A stretch of 64,000 bases of DNA. It comes from Comamonas terrae (GTDB lineage: Bacteria > Pseudomonadota > Gammaproteobacteria > Burkholderiales > Burkholderiaceae_C). The translations under genes were made by a program, and so were the position numbers. This document shows, piece after piece, positions 36,585 to 47,693 of the stretch; the first letter of the stretch is position 1, and every line of letters begins with the position of its first letter. Where the stretch lies: contig NZ_BCNT01000018.1 of the NCBI RefSeq assembly GCF_001544075.1, positions 1 to 64,000 of the forward strand. The letters are read 5' to 3'. The notes below the pieces were generated by a model, which made no database searches, was not told the DNA's origin, and saw nothing but the letters and a program-made list of their open reading frames with translations.

Positions 36585-38657
36585 TCAAGCGCGGCCGAAC
36601 GGCTGGCGTTCCTGCCACCACGACAGCACCTGGGCGACCACTTGTTCAATGGTCAATTCGGAGCTGTCGAGCAGCAGGGCATCTTCGGCGGGCTTGAGCG
36701 GCGCGGTCGCCCGCTGCATGTCGCGGGCATCGCGTGCCTCAAGGTCTGCCAAAAGGGTGGATATGTTAGCTGAAATTCCTTTGGAAATCAACTGTTTATA
36801 TCGGCGCTCGGCGCGGCACTGGGCCGAGGCCGACAAATAGACCTTCAGCGGCGCATGGGGAAAGATCACCGTGCCCATGTCGCGGCCGTCGGCCACCAGG
36901 CCCGGCAGGGTCTGGAATGCCAGCTGCAGGTCGACCAGCGCGCTGCGCACGGCGGGCAGGGCCGAGACGCGCGAGGCGTTCATGCCGGCCTGCTCGCTGC
37001 GGATGGCCAGGCTGATGTCCTCGTCGCCCAGCCACACGCGCTGCTGGGCATCGAAGCGCACGGGCATGTCCAGCGCCATCTCGGCAATGGTTTCCTCGTT
37101 GGATTCGTCCAGCGCCAGGCCGGCGCGCGATGCGGCCAGGCCCGTGATGCGGTAGAGCGCGCCCGAGTCCAGCAGCTGGTAGCCCAGCGCCCTGGCGACT
37201 TCGGCGGCAATCGTGCCCTTGCCCGAGGCCGTGGGGCCGTCGATGCAGATCACGGGAATGCGCTCGCGCTCGGTCTGGCAGACCGAGAACAAGGCCTCGA
37301 AATAGTCGGGGAAGGTCTTGGCCACGCACTTGGGGTCTTCGATGCGCACGGGCAGCTTGGCCGGATTGAACGCCGCCAGCGAGAAGCACATGGCCACGCG
37401 GTGGTCGTCATAGGTGTGGATGCTGGCAGCCTTCCAGTCGGCCCTGGATGCCGGGGGCGTGATGCGGATGTAGTCAGGGCCTTCCTCCACCGTGGCGCCG
37501 AGCTTGCGCAGCTCGATGGCCATGGCGGCGATGCGGTCGGTTTCCTTCACGCGCCAGCTGGCGATATTGCGCAGCGTGGTGGTGCCGTCGGCATACAGCG
37601 CCATCACGGCCAGCGTCATGGCGGCATCGGGGATGTGGTTGCAGTCCAGGTCGATGGCCTTGAGCGGCCAGCCCTGGCCCGGCTCTCCGCGCGCGACCTG
37701 CAGCCAGTTGGGGCCGCTTTCCACCTGGGCGCCCATGGCCCGGGCGGCTTCGACAAAGCGGATGTCGCCCTGGATGGAGTCCCGGCCCACGCCCAGGATG
37801 CGGATGCTCTTGCGCCCGGTGGCGTTGTCGGCATCCGCTGTGTCGGCCATGCCGGTGGCAATGGCTCCCAGCGCGATGAAGTAGCTGGCCGAGGATGCAT
37901 CGGCTTCGACATGGATCTCGCCGGGCGAGCGGTAGCGGCTGCCGGCCGGGATCACGAAGCGCTGCCAGTTCTCGTTCTTCACGGCAATGCCGAAGCGCGC
38001 CAGCAGCTCCAGCGTGATGTGGATATAGGGCCTGGAGATCAGCTCGCCCACGACCTCGATGACGATGTCGCGCGAGCCGGCCTGCAGCGGCAGGGCCATG
38101 AGCAGCGAGGTGAGGAACTGGCTGGAGACGTCGCCGCGCACCTGGATGGGGGCCTGGCCGAACCGGCTGAAATCGGGCCGGCCGATCTTGAGCGGCGGGA
38201 AGCCCTCGTTGCCCAGGTAGGCGATGCGGCAGCCCAGCTGGCGCAGCGCATCGACCAGATCGCCGATGGGGCGCTCGTACATGCGCGGCACGCCCGTCAT
38301 CTCGAAGCTGCCGCCCAGCACGGCCAGCGCCGCGGTCAGGGGGCGCATGGCCGTGCCGGCATTGCCGAGGAACAGCGTGGCCGCGGCGTCCGCGGGGAGC
38401 TGGCCGCCGATGCCCGTGACTTCGATGGCCTGGCCTGGAACGACGGCATCGGGGGCGATGCGGCAGCCCAGCTGCCGGAGCGCGGCCAGCATGACGCGGG
38501 TGTCGTCCGAATCCAGCAGATCGTGGATGACGGTCGTGCCCTGGCTCAGCGCGGCCAGCAGCAGCACACGGTTGGAGATGCTCTTGGAGCCGGGCAGGCT
38601 CACGGTGCCGTGGGCGGTGTCCAGGGCGGGCAGGTCGAGGAATTCGGTGGTGAACAT
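36585..38657 (-). CDS. aroA-cmk: Bifunctional EPSP synthase / cytidylate kinase
   Basis: 690 aa. Residues 1 to about 440 are 3-phosphoshikimate 1-carboxyvinyltransferase ([46 protein letters not shown]); residues about 455-680 are CMP kinase (P-loop [30 protein letters not shown]). The first makes EPSP for chorismate, the second phosphorylates CMP/dCMP. Separate adjacent genes are the norm; fusion is known in part of the Burkholderiales. Start [10 protein letters not shown] at 38657. Key residues of both halves are present, so both activities are expected. Confidence 0.94.
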   Translation of the reverse strand: MFTTEFLDLPALDTAHGTVSLPGSKSISNRVLLLAALSQGTTVIHDLLDSDDTRVMLAALRQLGCRIAPDAVVPGQAIEVTGIGGQLPADAAATLFLGNAGTAMRPLTAALAVLGGSFEMTGVPRMYERPIGDLVDALRQLGCRIAYLGNEGFPPLKIGRPDFSRFGQAPIQVRGDVSSQFLTSLLMALPLQAGSRDIVIEVVGELISRPYIHITLELLARFGIAVKNENWQRFVIPAGSRYRSPGEIHVEADASSASYFIALGAIATGMADTADADNATGRKSIRILGVGRDSIQGDIRFVEAARAMGAQVESGPNWLQVARGEPGQGWPLKAIDLDCNHIPDAAMTLAVMALYADGTTTLRNIASWRVKETDRIAAMAIELRKLGATVEEGPDYIRITPPASRADWKAASIHTYDDHRVAMCFSLAAFNPAKLPVRIEDPKCVAKTFPDYFEALFSVCQTERERIPVICIDGPTASGKGTIAAEVARALGYQLLDSGALYRITGLAASRAGLALDESNEETIAEMALDMPVRFDAQQRVWLGDEDISLAIRSEQAGMNASRVSALPAVRSALVDLQLAFQTLPGLVADGRDMGTVIFPHAPLKVYLSASAQCRAERRYKQLISKGISANISTLLADLEARDARDMQRATAPLKPAEDALLLDSSELTIEQVVAQVLSWWQERQPFGRA

Positions 38658-38759
38658 GGCAATTCCACAAGGCGGAAACAAAAGGCCGGACAGGGCGAGG
38701 GCGGTTGTTCGAACATTAGCCGCCCGCGCTTGCCTGCACTGCCCCGAAGGCGAAAACGC

Positions 38760-39683
38760 TCAGGCCTGGTGCCTGCGGGCGCCCATGCGCCACTGCGAGC
38801 GCGCGGCGCTGGCCAGCGTCAGGCGGTCCTGCAGGCCCTGGCCGTCGCCGGCCCGGATCATGGCTTCCAGCTGCTCCAGCGCCTGGCGGAAATGCCGGGA
38901 CTGGGCCAGCACCTGCTCGTGGTTGGCCAGCAGCACGTCGCGCCACAGCTGGGGGTCGCCGGCACCGATGCGCGTGAAATCGCGAAAGCCCGGGCCGGCC
39001 AGGCTCAGCACTTCGTCGGCATCGGGCTGGCCCAGCACGCTTTGCATCATCGCGAAAGCCAGCAGATGGGGCAGGTGGCTGACAGTGGCGAGGGCGCTGT
39101 CGTGCGCCTCGGGCGACATGGCCTTGACCTCGCAGCCCAGCGCCTGCCACAGCGCCCGGGCCTTGGCCAGGTGCGCGGTCAGCGTGCGCTCGGTGGGTGT
39201 CAGAACCACCTGCGCGCCGCGGTACAGATTGGCATCGGCATGCTCCACGCCGGCCACTTCCTTGCCGGCGATGGGATGGGCGGGCACAAAGCTGCCGAGC
39301 TGGTCGCGCAGCGCCGTGCGTGCGGCCTGGATCACGTCGGCCTTGGTCGAGCCCACGTCCATGATCATCATGTTCGGCGTGACCAGGTGCTTGATGGACT
39401 TGAGCGTGGCTTCGGTGGCGGCCACGGGCACGGCCAGCAGCACCAGGTCGGCACCGGCGGCGGCCAGCAGGGCCGAGGGCGCTTCCACGTCGATCACGCC
39501 CATCTGGCGCGCGCGCTCGGTGGTGGAGGGCGACTTGCTGTAGCCCACCACGCGCTTGACCAGGCCGGCTTTCTTGAGCGCCAGCGCGAACGAGCCGCCC
39601 ATGAGGCCGCAGCCGATCAGGCCCAGCTGCTCGAACGGCTGCAGGGGCGGCTGCGATCCCGGCTGTAGTTCCTGGACCGGCAT
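38760..39683 (-). CDS. tyrA: Prephenate dehydrogenase
   Basis: 307 aa. The NAD-binding Rossmann motif GLIGCGLMGGSFALALKKAG lies near the N-terminus, VGSTKADVI follows, and HPIAGKEVAG and VSHLPHLLAF carry active-site His residues of the TyrA family. It converts prephenate to 4-hydroxyphenylpyruvate for tyrosine synthesis. The ATG overlaps the pheA stop by one base (TGATG). No C-terminal ACT domain is seen. Confidence 0.93.
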   Translation of the reverse strand: MPVQELQPGSQPPLQPFEQLGLIGCGLMGGSFALALKKAGLVKRVVGYSKSPSTTERARQMGVIDVEAPSALLAAAGADLVLLAVPVAATEATLKSIKHLVTPNMMIMDVGSTKADVIQAARTALRDQLGSFVPAHPIAGKEVAGVEHADANLYRGAQVVLTPTERTLTAHLAKARALWQALGCEVKAMSPEAHDSALATVSHLPHLLAFAMMQSVLGQPDADEVLSLAGPGFRDFTRIGAGDPQLWRDVLLANHEQVLAQSRHFRQALEQLEAMIRAGDGQGLQDRLTLASAARSQWRMGARRHQA

Positions 39684-40783
39684 CACTTGGCCACCGGATA
39701 GGTGCCCAGCACCTTGTAGAAGGCGCACAGGCCGCGCAGCTCGTCCAGCGCGGCGGCCACGTTGGCCTGGGCCGGGTGGCCTTCGATGTCGATGTAGAAG
39801 TAGTACTCCCACTGGCCGGTGCGCGCCGGGCGGGACTCGAAGCGCGTCATCGAGACGCCGTGCTTCTTGAGCGGCACCAGCAGATCGTGCACGGCACCTG
39901 CGATATTGGGTACCGACACCACCAGGCTGGTGCAGTCGTGGCCGCTGGGCGCGGCGGTGGCCAGCGTGTGCGGCAGGCAGATGACGGCAAAGCGCGTGCG
40001 GTTGTAGGCGTCGTCCTGGATGGCGTGGGCCGTGATGTGCAGGCCGAACTGCTGGGCCGCGCGCTCGCCGGCGATGCCCGCCCAGGTCGGATGGAGCGCG
40101 GCCAGGCGCGCGCCTTCGGCATTGCTTTCCACGGGGCGGCGCTCGGCATGCGGCAGGTGCTTGGACAACCAGCCCTGGCACTGGGCCAGCGCCTGCGGAT
40201 GGGCGGCCACCACCTCGATGCCTTCCATGGAGTTGGTGGTGCGCATGAGGTTGTGGCGGATCAGCATGCTGACCTCGCCCACCACATGGCAGGGCGTGTG
40301 CAGGAACATGTCCAGCGAGCGCGTGACCACGCCCTCGTTGGAATTCTCCACGCCCACCACGCCGTACTGGGCGCTGCCCGCGGCCGTGGCGTGGAAGACT
40401 TCCTCGAAGCTGTTGCAGTACATCAGGTCGGCCGCACCGCCGAAGTACTGGATGGCCGCCTCTTCGCAGAAGGTGCCGGCCGGGCCGAGCACGGCCACGC
40501 GCTGGGGTGATTCCAGCGCTAGGCACGCCGACATGATCTCGCGCCAGATGGCCGCCACATGCGCGCCCTTGAGCGGGCCGGGGTTGCTGGACTTGATCTT
40601 CTCGATGACCTGGGCCACGCGGTCCGGGCGGAAGAAGGCCGAGCCTTCCTTTTTCTTGAGTTCACCCACCTGCTCGGCCACGCGGGCGCGCTGGTTGACC
40701 AGCTCCAGCAACTGGCGGTCCAGCGTGTCGATCTGTGTGCGTAGCGCCAGCAACTCCGGGCTGGCTTGGGGTTCTGTACTCAT
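39683..40783 (-). CDS. pheA: Bifunctional chorismate mutase / prephenate dehydratase
   Basis: 366 aa. An AroQ chorismate mutase (LLALRTQIDTLDRQLLELVNQRARVAEQVGELKKK, residues about 10-95) is followed by prephenate dehydratase (GPAGTFCEEAA, GVVGVENSNEG, YNRTRFAVI) and a C-terminal ACT domain with the ESRP phenylalanine-binding motif (RFESRPARTGQWEYYFYID), so feedback inhibition by Phe is expected. Start MSTEPQASPELL at 40783. It is translationally coupled to tyrA. Confidence 0.95.
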   Translation of the reverse strand: MSTEPQASPELLALRTQIDTLDRQLLELVNQRARVAEQVGELKKKEGSAFFRPDRVAQVIEKIKSSNPGPLKGAHVAAIWREIMSACLALESPQRVAVLGPAGTFCEEAAIQYFGGAADLMYCNSFEEVFHATAAGSAQYGVVGVENSNEGVVTRSLDMFLHTPCHVVGEVSMLIRHNLMRTTNSMEGIEVVAAHPQALAQCQGWLSKHLPHAERRPVESNAEGARLAALHPTWAGIAGERAAQQFGLHITAHAIQDDAYNRTRFAVICLPHTLATAAPSGHDCTSLVVSVPNIAGAVHDLLVPLKKHGVSMTRFESRPARTGQWEYYFYIDIEGHPAQANVAAALDELRGLCAFYKVLGTYPVAK

Positions 40784-40800
40784 GGATACCTCAAAAATCG

Positions 40801-40877
40801 TAGCTGCTGGCGCCTGTCTGAAAATGACTTCAGGCAAGAATCATGGTGAAGTGCCTGCGAATAAGGCGCTGGCAGCT
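40801..40877. repeat. Dispersed AGCTGC-type hairpin repeat in the pheA/serC gap
   Basis: AGCTGCTGGCGCC (40802-40814) and GGCGCTGGCAGCT (40865-40877) are the two arms, with two mismatches, around a roughly 50-nt spacer. The copy fills most of the 119-bp gap between serC and pheA. Confidence 0.6.
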
Positions 40878-40902
40878 CACTTTTTCATATGTTGCCGTGG
40901 CT

Positions 40903-42012
<1,110 letters not shown>

Positions 42013-42048
42013 GGGGTTCACGATCAAGTCAGGCGCTGGCGCAGGCAG

Positions 42049-42070
42049 GACAAGCGCCAGCAGCTATCAA
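42049..42070. repeat. Dispersed AGCTGC-type repeat (right-arm copy)
   Basis: GACAAGCGCCAGCAGCTATC in the gyrA/serC gap is the right arm of the intergenic repeat; a degenerate left part (GGCGCTGGCGCAGG) precedes it. Confidence 0.55.
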
Positions 42071-42077
42071 AATTTCA

Positions 42078-42124
42078 GCCATCCGGGCGGTCTGCCGGCA
42101 AGCGTGGCAGAACGCCCGGATGGC
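42078..42124 (-). terminator. Long hairpin after gyrA
   Basis: The arms 42078-42096 and 42106-42124 (GCCATCCGGGCG... and ...CGCCCGGATGGC) pair over 19 bases with one mismatch. On the minus strand an ATTTT tract follows. It is probably the gyrA terminator. Confidence 0.7.
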
Positions 42125-42157
42125 TTGAAGCTGCACGCAGCTTCGGGGGCGCAGCGC

Positions 42158-44851
42158 TTACGCGTTGTCGCCGGGCTCCTGTGCAGCGCTGCTGTCGTCA
42201 GCCGCGTCGCCAGGGGCATCGGTGGCGGAGGCTTCCCCCCCGGCCGGATCGGCTTCATCGGCCTCGTTCGCATCGTTTTCCACGATGCGCTGCAATCCGC
42301 TGAGCTTGGCGCCTTCGTCCAGGCTGATCAGCGTCACGCCCTGGGTGGCGCGGCCCAGTTCGCGGATTTCCGCGACCCGGGTGCGCACCAGCACACCGGT
42401 ATCGGTGATCAGCATGATCTCGTCATCGGCATGCACCAGCGTGGCGGCGACGACCTTGCCGTTGCGCTCGCTCTGCTGGATTGCAATCATGCCCTTGGTG
42501 CCGCGGCCGTGGCGCGTGTATTCCACGATGGAGGTGCGCTTGCCATAGCCGTTTTCGGTGGCCGTCAGCACGGATTGCGATTCGTCCTCGGCCACCAGCA
42601 TGGCGATCACGCTCTGGCCGTCCTCGATGTTCATGCCGCGCACGCCGCGGGCATTGCGGCCCATGGGGCGCACGTCGTTCTCGTCGAAGCGCACGGCCTT
42701 GCCGCCGTCGGAAAACAGCATCACGTCATGCTTGCCGTCGGTCAGCGCCGCGCCGATCAGGTAGTCGCCTTCGTCCAGGCCCACGGCGATGATGCCGGCC
42801 TTGCGCGGGTTGCTGAATTCGTCCAGCGCCGTCTTCTTCACCGTGCCCATGCTGGTGGCCATGAACACATAGTGGTCGGCCGGGAAGCTGCGGTACTCGC
42901 CCGTCAGCGGCAGCACCACGTTGATCTTCTCGCCGTCCTGCAGCGGGAACATGTTGACGATGGGGCGGCCGCGCGAACCGCGCGAGCCGGCCGGCACTTC
43001 CCAGACCTTGAGCCAGTACAGGCGGCCGCGGTTGGAAAAGCACAGCAGGTAGTCGTGCGTGTTGGCGATGAAGAGCTGGTCGATCCAGTCGTCTTCCTTG
43101 GTGGCCGTGGCCTGCTTGCCGCGGCCGCCGCGCTTTTGCGCGCGGTATTCGCTCAAGGGCTGGCTCTTGATATAGCCGGTGTGCGAGAGCGTGACCACCA
43201 TGTCGGTGGGCGTGATCAGGTCCTCGGTGGACAGGTCCTGGGCGCTGTACTCGATGGTGGAGCGGCGCTCGCCCTTCTTGTTCTGGCCGAACTCGGCCTT
43301 GAGCGCGTTCAGTTCCTCGCCGATGATGGTGGAGACGCGCTCGGGCTTGGCCAGGATGTCCAGCAGGTCCTCGATGAGGGCCATGATCTCCTTGTACTCG
43401 GCGACGATCTTGTCCTGCTCCAGGCCGGTCAGGCGCTGCAGGCGCATCTGCAGGATTTCCTGGGCCTGGGTTTCCGACAGGCGGTACAGGCCGTCCTGTT
43501 GCATGCCGAACTCGACCTCCAGCCCCTCGGGGCGGTAGTCGTCGGCATTGACCGTGCCGCCGTCGGCACGCGTGCGGGTGAGCATCTCGCGCACCAGCTT
43601 GCTGTCCCAGCTGCGGTTCATCAGCTCGGCCTTGGCCACGGGCGGCGTGGGCGCGTTGCGGATGATGGCGATGAAGTCGTCGATGTTGGCCAGCGCCACG
43701 GCCAGGCCTTCCAGCACATGGCCGCGGTCGCGTGCCTTGCGCAGCTCGAATACCGTGCGGCGCGTGACCACTTCGCGGCGGTGCTGCAGAAAGACCTGGA
43801 TCAGCTCCTTCAGGTTGCACAGCTTGGGCTGGCCGTTGACCAGCGCCACCATGTTCATGCCGAAGGTGTCCTGCAGCTGCGTGAGCTTGTAGAGGTTGTT
43901 GAGCACCACCTCGGGCACTTCGCCGCGCTTGAGCTCGATCACCAGGCGCATGCCCGACTTGTCGGACTCGTCCTGGATGTGGCTGATGCCTTCGATCTTC
44001 TTTTCGTGCACCAGCTCGGCCATGCGCTCCTGCAGCGTCTTCTTGTTGACCTGGTAGGGCAGCTCGTCGACGATGATGGCCTGGCGCTGGCCGCGGTCGA
44101 TGTCCTCGAAATGGCACTTGGCGCGCATCACCACGCGCCCACGCCCCGTGCGGTAGCCTTCCTTGACGCCGTTGATGCCGTAGATGATGCCGGCGGTCGG
44201 GAAGTCCGGCGCCGGGATGATTTCCATCAGGTCGTCGATCGATGCATCGCCGTTTTGCAGCAGGTGCAGGCAGGCGTCCACCACCTCGTTGAGGTTGTGC
44301 GGCGGGATGTTCGTGGCCATGCCCACGGCAATGCCGGAAGAGCCGTTGACCAGCAGGTTCGGCAGGCGCGTGGGCAGCACCAGCGGTTCCTGCTCGGAGC
44401 CGTCGTAGTTGGGCCCGAAATCCACGGTCTCCTTGTCGATGTCGGCCAGCATTTCGTGGGCGATCTTGGAGAGGCGGATTTCGGTGTAACGCATGGCAGC
44501 CGCGCTGTCGCCGTCCACCGAGCCGAAGTTGCCCTGGCCGTCCACGAGCATGTGGCGCAGCGAGAAGTCCTGCGCCATGCGCACGATGGTGTCGTACACG
44601 GCGCTGTCGCCGTGCGGATGGTATTTACCGATCACGTCGCCGACGATACGGGCCGACTTTTTATAAGGGCGGTTCCAATCGTTGTTGAGCTCGTGCATGG
44701 CATACAGCACGCGACGGTGCACGGGCTTGAGGCCATCGCGCGCGTCGGGAAGCGCCCGGCCCACGATCACGCTCATCGCGTAATCGAGATAACTGCGACG
44801 CATCTCCTCTTCTAGGCTGATGGGCAGAGTTTCTTTAGCAAACTGGGTCAT
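42158..44851 (-). CDS. gyrA: DNA gyrase subunit A
   Basis: 897 aa. Catalytic Tyr122 ([10 protein letters not shown]) is at the E. coli position. The quinolone-resistance region [13 protein letters not shown] has wild-type-like Ser83 and Asp87, so no target resistance mutation is visible. The GyrA box QKRGGRGK starts the C-terminal beta-pinwheel that wraps DNA. An acidic Asp/Glu/Ala-rich tail (about 40 residues) follows the pinwheel. With GyrB it introduces negative supercoils using ATP. It is divergent from ompA. Confidence 0.97.
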   Translation of the reverse strand: MTQFAKETLPISLEEEMRRSYLDYAMSVIVGRALPDARDGLKPVHRRVLYAMHELNNDWNRPYKKSARIVGDVIGKYHPHGDSAVYDTIVRMAQDFSLRHMLVDGQGNFGSVDGDSAAAMRYTEIRLSKIAHEMLADIDKETVDFGPNYDGSEQEPLVLPTRLPNLLVNGSSGIAVGMATNIPPHNLNEVVDACLHLLQNGDASIDDLMEIIPAPDFPTAGIIYGINGVKEGYRTGRGRVVMRAKCHFEDIDRGQRQAIIVDELPYQVNKKTLQERMAELVHEKKIEGISHIQDESDKSGMRLVIELKRGEVPEVVLNNLYKLTQLQDTFGMNMVALVNGQPKLCNLKELIQVFLQHRREVVTRRTVFELRKARDRGHVLEGLAVALANIDDFIAIIRNAPTPPVAKAELMNRSWDSKLVREMLTRTRADGGTVNADDYRPEGLEVEFGMQQDGLYRLSETQAQEILQMRLQRLTGLEQDKIVAEYKEIMALIEDLLDILAKPERVSTIIGEELNALKAEFGQNKKGERRSTIEYSAQDLSTEDLITPTDMVVTLSHTGYIKSQPLSEYRAQKRGGRGKQATATKEDDWIDQLFIANTHDYLLCFSNRGRLYWLKVWEVPAGSRGSRGRPIVNMFPLQDGEKINVVLPLTGEYRSFPADHYVFMATSMGTVKKTALDEFSNPRKAGIIAVGLDEGDYLIGAALTDGKHDVMLFSDGGKAVRFDENDVRPMGRNARGVRGMNIEDGQSVIAMLVAEDESQSVLTATENGYGKRTSIVEYTRHGRGTKGMIAIQQSERNGKVVAATLVHADDEIMLITDTGVLVRTRVAEIRELGRATQGVTLISLDEGAKLSGLQRIVENDANEADEADPAGGEASATDAPGDAADDSSAAQEPGDNA

Positions 44852-44962
44852 GTCTGGCGGTACTTTGACGGCGGGAAAACAACCATTTTAGGTCGAATGG
44901 CCTGTGGCAGCAGAGCAACATAACTTGGGAATTACGCAGCTGTCCTACTCGTTGGGGCCCGG

Positions 44963-44992
44963 TTGACAACACGTCGGCATGTTACGTATGGC
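44963..44992 (+). promoter_or_regulatory. ompA promoter
   Basis: TTGACA (44963-44968) and TATGGC (44987-44992) are 18 bp apart, about 90 bp before the ompA start. The 229-bp gyrA/ompA divergent gap otherwise shows no gene. Confidence 0.5.
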
Positions 44993-45080
44993 ACAATCAT
45001 TTCAACGTTTTTGGTGATGGTCACTGATGACGTCCACAAATTCGCAGCCCTGCTGCGGCTTTTTCCCCAAGAGGAGAACC

Positions 45081-45722
45081 ATGAAGAAACTGAACAAAGT
45101 GGCGATGTTGTTTGCCTCTGCTGCCCTCGTGACGGCCGCTGGCGCACAAGTGAAGGCTGCTGACGGTGGCAAGACCATCGACAACTGGCAAAACGGCACC
45201 AGCGAACTGGTGTGGAAGAACGGCACGAACGAACTGTGCTGGCGTGATGCCAACTGGACTCCCGCAACGGCCGCTGCCGATTGCGATGGCGCCCTGAAGG
45301 CTGCAGCTCCCGCTCCTGCTGCTGTTACTCCTACTCCCGCTCCCGCTCCTCAGCCTGCCGTGGCCTCCAAGGTCACCTACTCGGCTGACGCTTTCTTCGA
45401 CTTCGACAAGTCGGTTCTGAAGCCCGAAGGCAAGGCCAAGCTGGACGATCTGGCCGGCAAGGTCAAGGACATCAACCTGGAAGTGGTCATCGCCGTGGGT
45501 CACACCGACTCCGTCGGTTCCGTTGCGTACAACCAGAAGCTGTCGGTGCGCCGCGCTGAAGCTGTGAAGGCTTACCTGGTGTCCAAGGGCATCGAAAAGA
45601 GCCGCGTGTACACCGAAGGCAAGGGCAAGAGCCAGCCCATCGCAGACAACAAGACTGCTGCTGGCCGCGCCAAGAACCGTCGCGTGGAAATCGAAGTGGT
45701 GGGCACCCGCGCTGCTCAGTAA
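45081..45722 (+). CDS. ompA: OmpA-family outer membrane lipoprotein-like/peptidoglycan-binding protein
   Basis: 213 aa from the ATG at 45081 (AAGAGGAGAACC upstream). A signal peptide ends near AGAQVKAA. A short N-terminal segment with WQNGTSELVWKNGTNELCWRD is followed by a Pro/Ala hinge and a C-terminal OmpA domain (FFDFDKSVLKPEGKAKL, GHTDSVGSVAYNQKLSVRRAEAV, NRRVEIEV) that binds diaminopimelate in peptidoglycan. It has no full beta-barrel, so it is a small OmpA-like protein rather than a classical OmpA porin. Codon use looks optimised, suggesting high expression; its own terminator follows. Confidence 0.92.
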   Translation: MKKLNKVAMLFASAALVTAAGAQVKAADGGKTIDNWQNGTSELVWKNGTNELCWRDANWTPATAAADCDGALKAAAPAPAAVTPTPAPAPQPAVASKVTYSADAFFDFDKSVLKPEGKAKLDDLAGKVKDINLEVVIAVGHTDSVGSVAYNQKLSVRRAEAVKAYLVSKGIEKSRVYTEGKGKSQPIADNKTAAGRAKNRRVEIEVVGTRAAQ

Positions 45723-45741
45723 TCCTTCGATTACAACACCG

Positions 45742-45767
45742 AAAGCCCCGGCAACGGGGCTTTTTTT
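45742..45767 (+). terminator. ompA terminator
   Basis: AAAGCCCCG and CGGGGCTTT stem with a 4-nt loop followed by seven T. Confidence 0.9.
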
Positions 45768-45806
45768 ATGCCTGAACAAGAGTCGTAATCGCCGACAATT
45801 GCAGCC

Positions 45807-46523
45807 ATGAGCAACACCATCAATGCAGATCCTTCGGAACTGGAAAAATTCTCGAGCCTCGCTCACCACTGGTGGGATCCTGAGAGTGAGTTCAAGCCGT
45901 TGCACCAGATCAATCCATTGCGACTGGACTGGATCGACGGCCAGGTTTCTTTGCATGGCAAGCGGGTACTGGACGTGGGTTGTGGCGGCGGCATCCTGTC
46001 CGACTCCATGGCGCGCAAAGGCGCAGAAGTCATGGGCATCGATCTGGCGACCAAGGCTCTGCGCGTGGCCCAGTTGCATGCGCTGGAAACCGGCACGCCC
46101 AATATCCAGTACCACGAGGTCAGCGTGGAACAACTGGCTGAAGAACAGCCAGCTTCCTTCGATGTGGTGACCTGCATGGAAATGCTTGAGCATGTGCCGG
46201 ATCCTGCATCCATCGTGCAAGCCTGCGCCAAGCTGGTGAAACCCGGCGGCTGGGTGTTTTTCTCCACCATCAACCGCAATGCCAAAGCTTTCGGCCTGGC
46301 GATCGTTGCGGCCGAATACGTGCTCAAGATGATTCCCAAGGGCACGCATGAATATGCCAAACTGATCCGCCCCAGCGAACTGGCCCGCTTTGCGCGCAAT
46401 GCCGGCCTGGTGGTGGAAGGCAGCAAGGGCATGGAGCACAATCCCGTCTCCGGACGCTACTGGCTCAGTGCCGATACTTCGGTCAATTACATGCTGGCGA
46501 CTCGCCGTCCGCAGGAGCAATAA
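45807..46523 (+). CDS. ubiG: Ubiquinone biosynthesis O-methyltransferase
   Basis: 238 aa. SAM motif [27 protein letters not shown], with [24 protein letters not shown] near the N-terminus, is diagnostic of UbiG, which performs both O-methylations of ubiquinone synthesis. The gph gene follows after 3 bp, the conserved ubiG-gph pair of proteobacteria. Confidence 0.96.
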   Translation: MSNTINADPSELEKFSSLAHHWWDPESEFKPLHQINPLRLDWIDGQVSLHGKRVLDVGCGGGILSDSMARKGAEVMGIDLATKALRVAQLHALETGTPNIQYHEVSVEQLAEEQPASFDVVTCMEMLEHVPDPASIVQACAKLVKPGGWVFFSTINRNAKAFGLAIVAAEYVLKMIPKGTHEYAKLIRPSELARFARNAGLVVEGSKGMEHNPVSGRYWLSADTSVNYMLATRRPQEQ

Positions 46524-46526
46524 ACC

Positions 46527-47192
46527 ATGTGGACAGATGTGAAAGCAGTGCTGTTCGACCTGGACGGCACACTCATCGACAGCGCGCCGGACCTGGGAGC
46601 CGCAGCAGACAAGATGCGCGTGGATCGTGGCCTGCCTTCATTGCCGTTGGCGGCATACCGGCCCATGGCAGGCGCGGGCGCGCGCGGCATGCTCGGGATC
46701 GGTTTCGGCATGACGCCGGAGTCGCCGGATTTTCCGGCGATGCGCGAGGAATTCTTCCGCAACTACGAACAGTGCATGACGGCGCGCACCTATGCCTTCG
46801 ACGGCGTGGCTTCCCTGATCGCTTCGCTGGAATCGGCTTCGCTGGCCTGGGGCGTGGTCACCAACAAATCGAAGCGCTTTACCGAGCCACTCACGCGGCA
46901 GATGGCGCTGTTTGCCAATGCGCGTGCCATCGTGAGCGGCGACACCACGCCCTACTCCAAACCCCACCCCGAACCCTTGTTCGAAGCCGCGCGGCGTATC
47001 GGGTTGGAGCCTGTGCATTGCATCTACGTTGGCGACGACGAGCGCGACATCATGGCCGGCAAGGCTGCGGGCATGAAAACCGTGGCAGCCTGCTATGGTT
47101 ACCTGGGTTCTGCGGCCGATACATCGAACTGGGGAGCCGATGCCCACATCAATTCTCCACTTGAGCTCTTGAAATTGCTCGGAAGAGGCTAA
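46527..47192 (+). CDS. gph: Phosphoglycolate phosphatase (HAD family)
   Basis: 221 aa. HAD motif I DLDGTLIDSAPDLG, motif II TNKSKRF region and motif IV YVGDDERDI are intact, with a helical cap domain between. It removes phosphate from 2-phosphoglycolate, a by-product of DNA repair and oxygenase activity. It is coupled to ubiG; the ssrA promoter overlaps its 3' end. Confidence 0.93.
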   Translation: MWTDVKAVLFDLDGTLIDSAPDLGAAADKMRVDRGLPSLPLAAYRPMAGAGARGMLGIGFGMTPESPDFPAMREEFFRNYEQCMTARTYAFDGVASLIASLESASLAWGVVTNKSKRFTEPLTRQMALFANARAIVSGDTTPYSKPHPEPLFEAARRIGLEPVHCIYVGDDERDIMAGKAAGMKTVAACYGYLGSAADTSNWGADAHINSPLELLKLLGRG

Positions 47193-47204
47193 AATACAGG
47201 GCAT

Positions 47205-47581
47205 GGGGCTGTCCTGGTTTCGACGTGGGTTCGGGACCGGTGTGGTGCATGTCGAGCTTGAGTGACGCTCGTAAATCTCCATTCAAAAAACTAACTGCAA
47301 ACGACGAACGTTTCGCACTCGCCGCTTAATCCGGTGAGCCTTGCAACAGCACGCTGATGGGCTGGGCAAGGGGGTAGAAATACCTCCCGGCTGCAAGGGA
47401 ATTCACATCAGCTGGCTGAGTACCGGGCTTCTTGGTACTTGGCGAGATCCAAGGAAGCTGGTTGCTCGGACAGCGTGCGCCTGCGCGGTCTGAGTGACGA
47501 GACTCAAAACAGAACGCTAAACATGTAGATCTGCCCGGCGAAGGCTTGCGGACGCGGGTTCAATTCCCGCCAGCTCCACCA
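47205..47581 (+). ncRNA. ssrA: Transfer-messenger RNA (tmRNA)
   Basis: 377 nt with a 5' GGGGCTG pairing with 3' CAGCTCC and an encoded CCA end. The tag frame at 47297-47329 reads ANDERFALAA then TAA, a betaproteobacterial degradation tag. The 3' tRNA-like T-arm is GGTTCAATTCCC. A -10-like TAAAAT box lies at 47190-47195. Its 3' end is a common integration site and a prophage integrase gene follows immediately. Confidence 0.97.
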
Positions 47582-47590
47582 TCCAAGACA

Positions 47591-47629
47591 CCGCCACACT
47601 CTGGAATCCCCAGGGTGTGGCGGTTTTTT
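47591..47629 (+). terminator. Terminator after ssrA
   Basis: CCGCCACACTCTGG (47591-47604) pairs with the CCAG...GTGTGGCGG right arm (47609-47623) and six T follow. It ends the tmRNA precursor or the attachment-site region. Confidence 0.85.
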
Positions 47630-47660
47630 CATGCCTGAAAGGGTGGCACGGTGTCTTGAA

Positions 47661-47692
47661 AATCGCACCGATTTCGCACGCGAATCGCACCG
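47661..47692. repeat. Direct repeats near the attachment site (candidate integrase arm sites)
   Basis: AATCGCACCG occurs at 47661-47670 and again at 47683-47692, with a related TTTCGCACGCG between. They lie between ssrA and the integrase stop and may be arm-type binding sites; this is inference from position. Confidence 0.45.
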
Positions 47693-47693
47693 G

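Noticed and set aside
45081..45722. Classical OmpA porin
   Set aside because: Only 213 aa; no room for an eight-strand barrel before the Pro/Ala hinge and OmpA domain.
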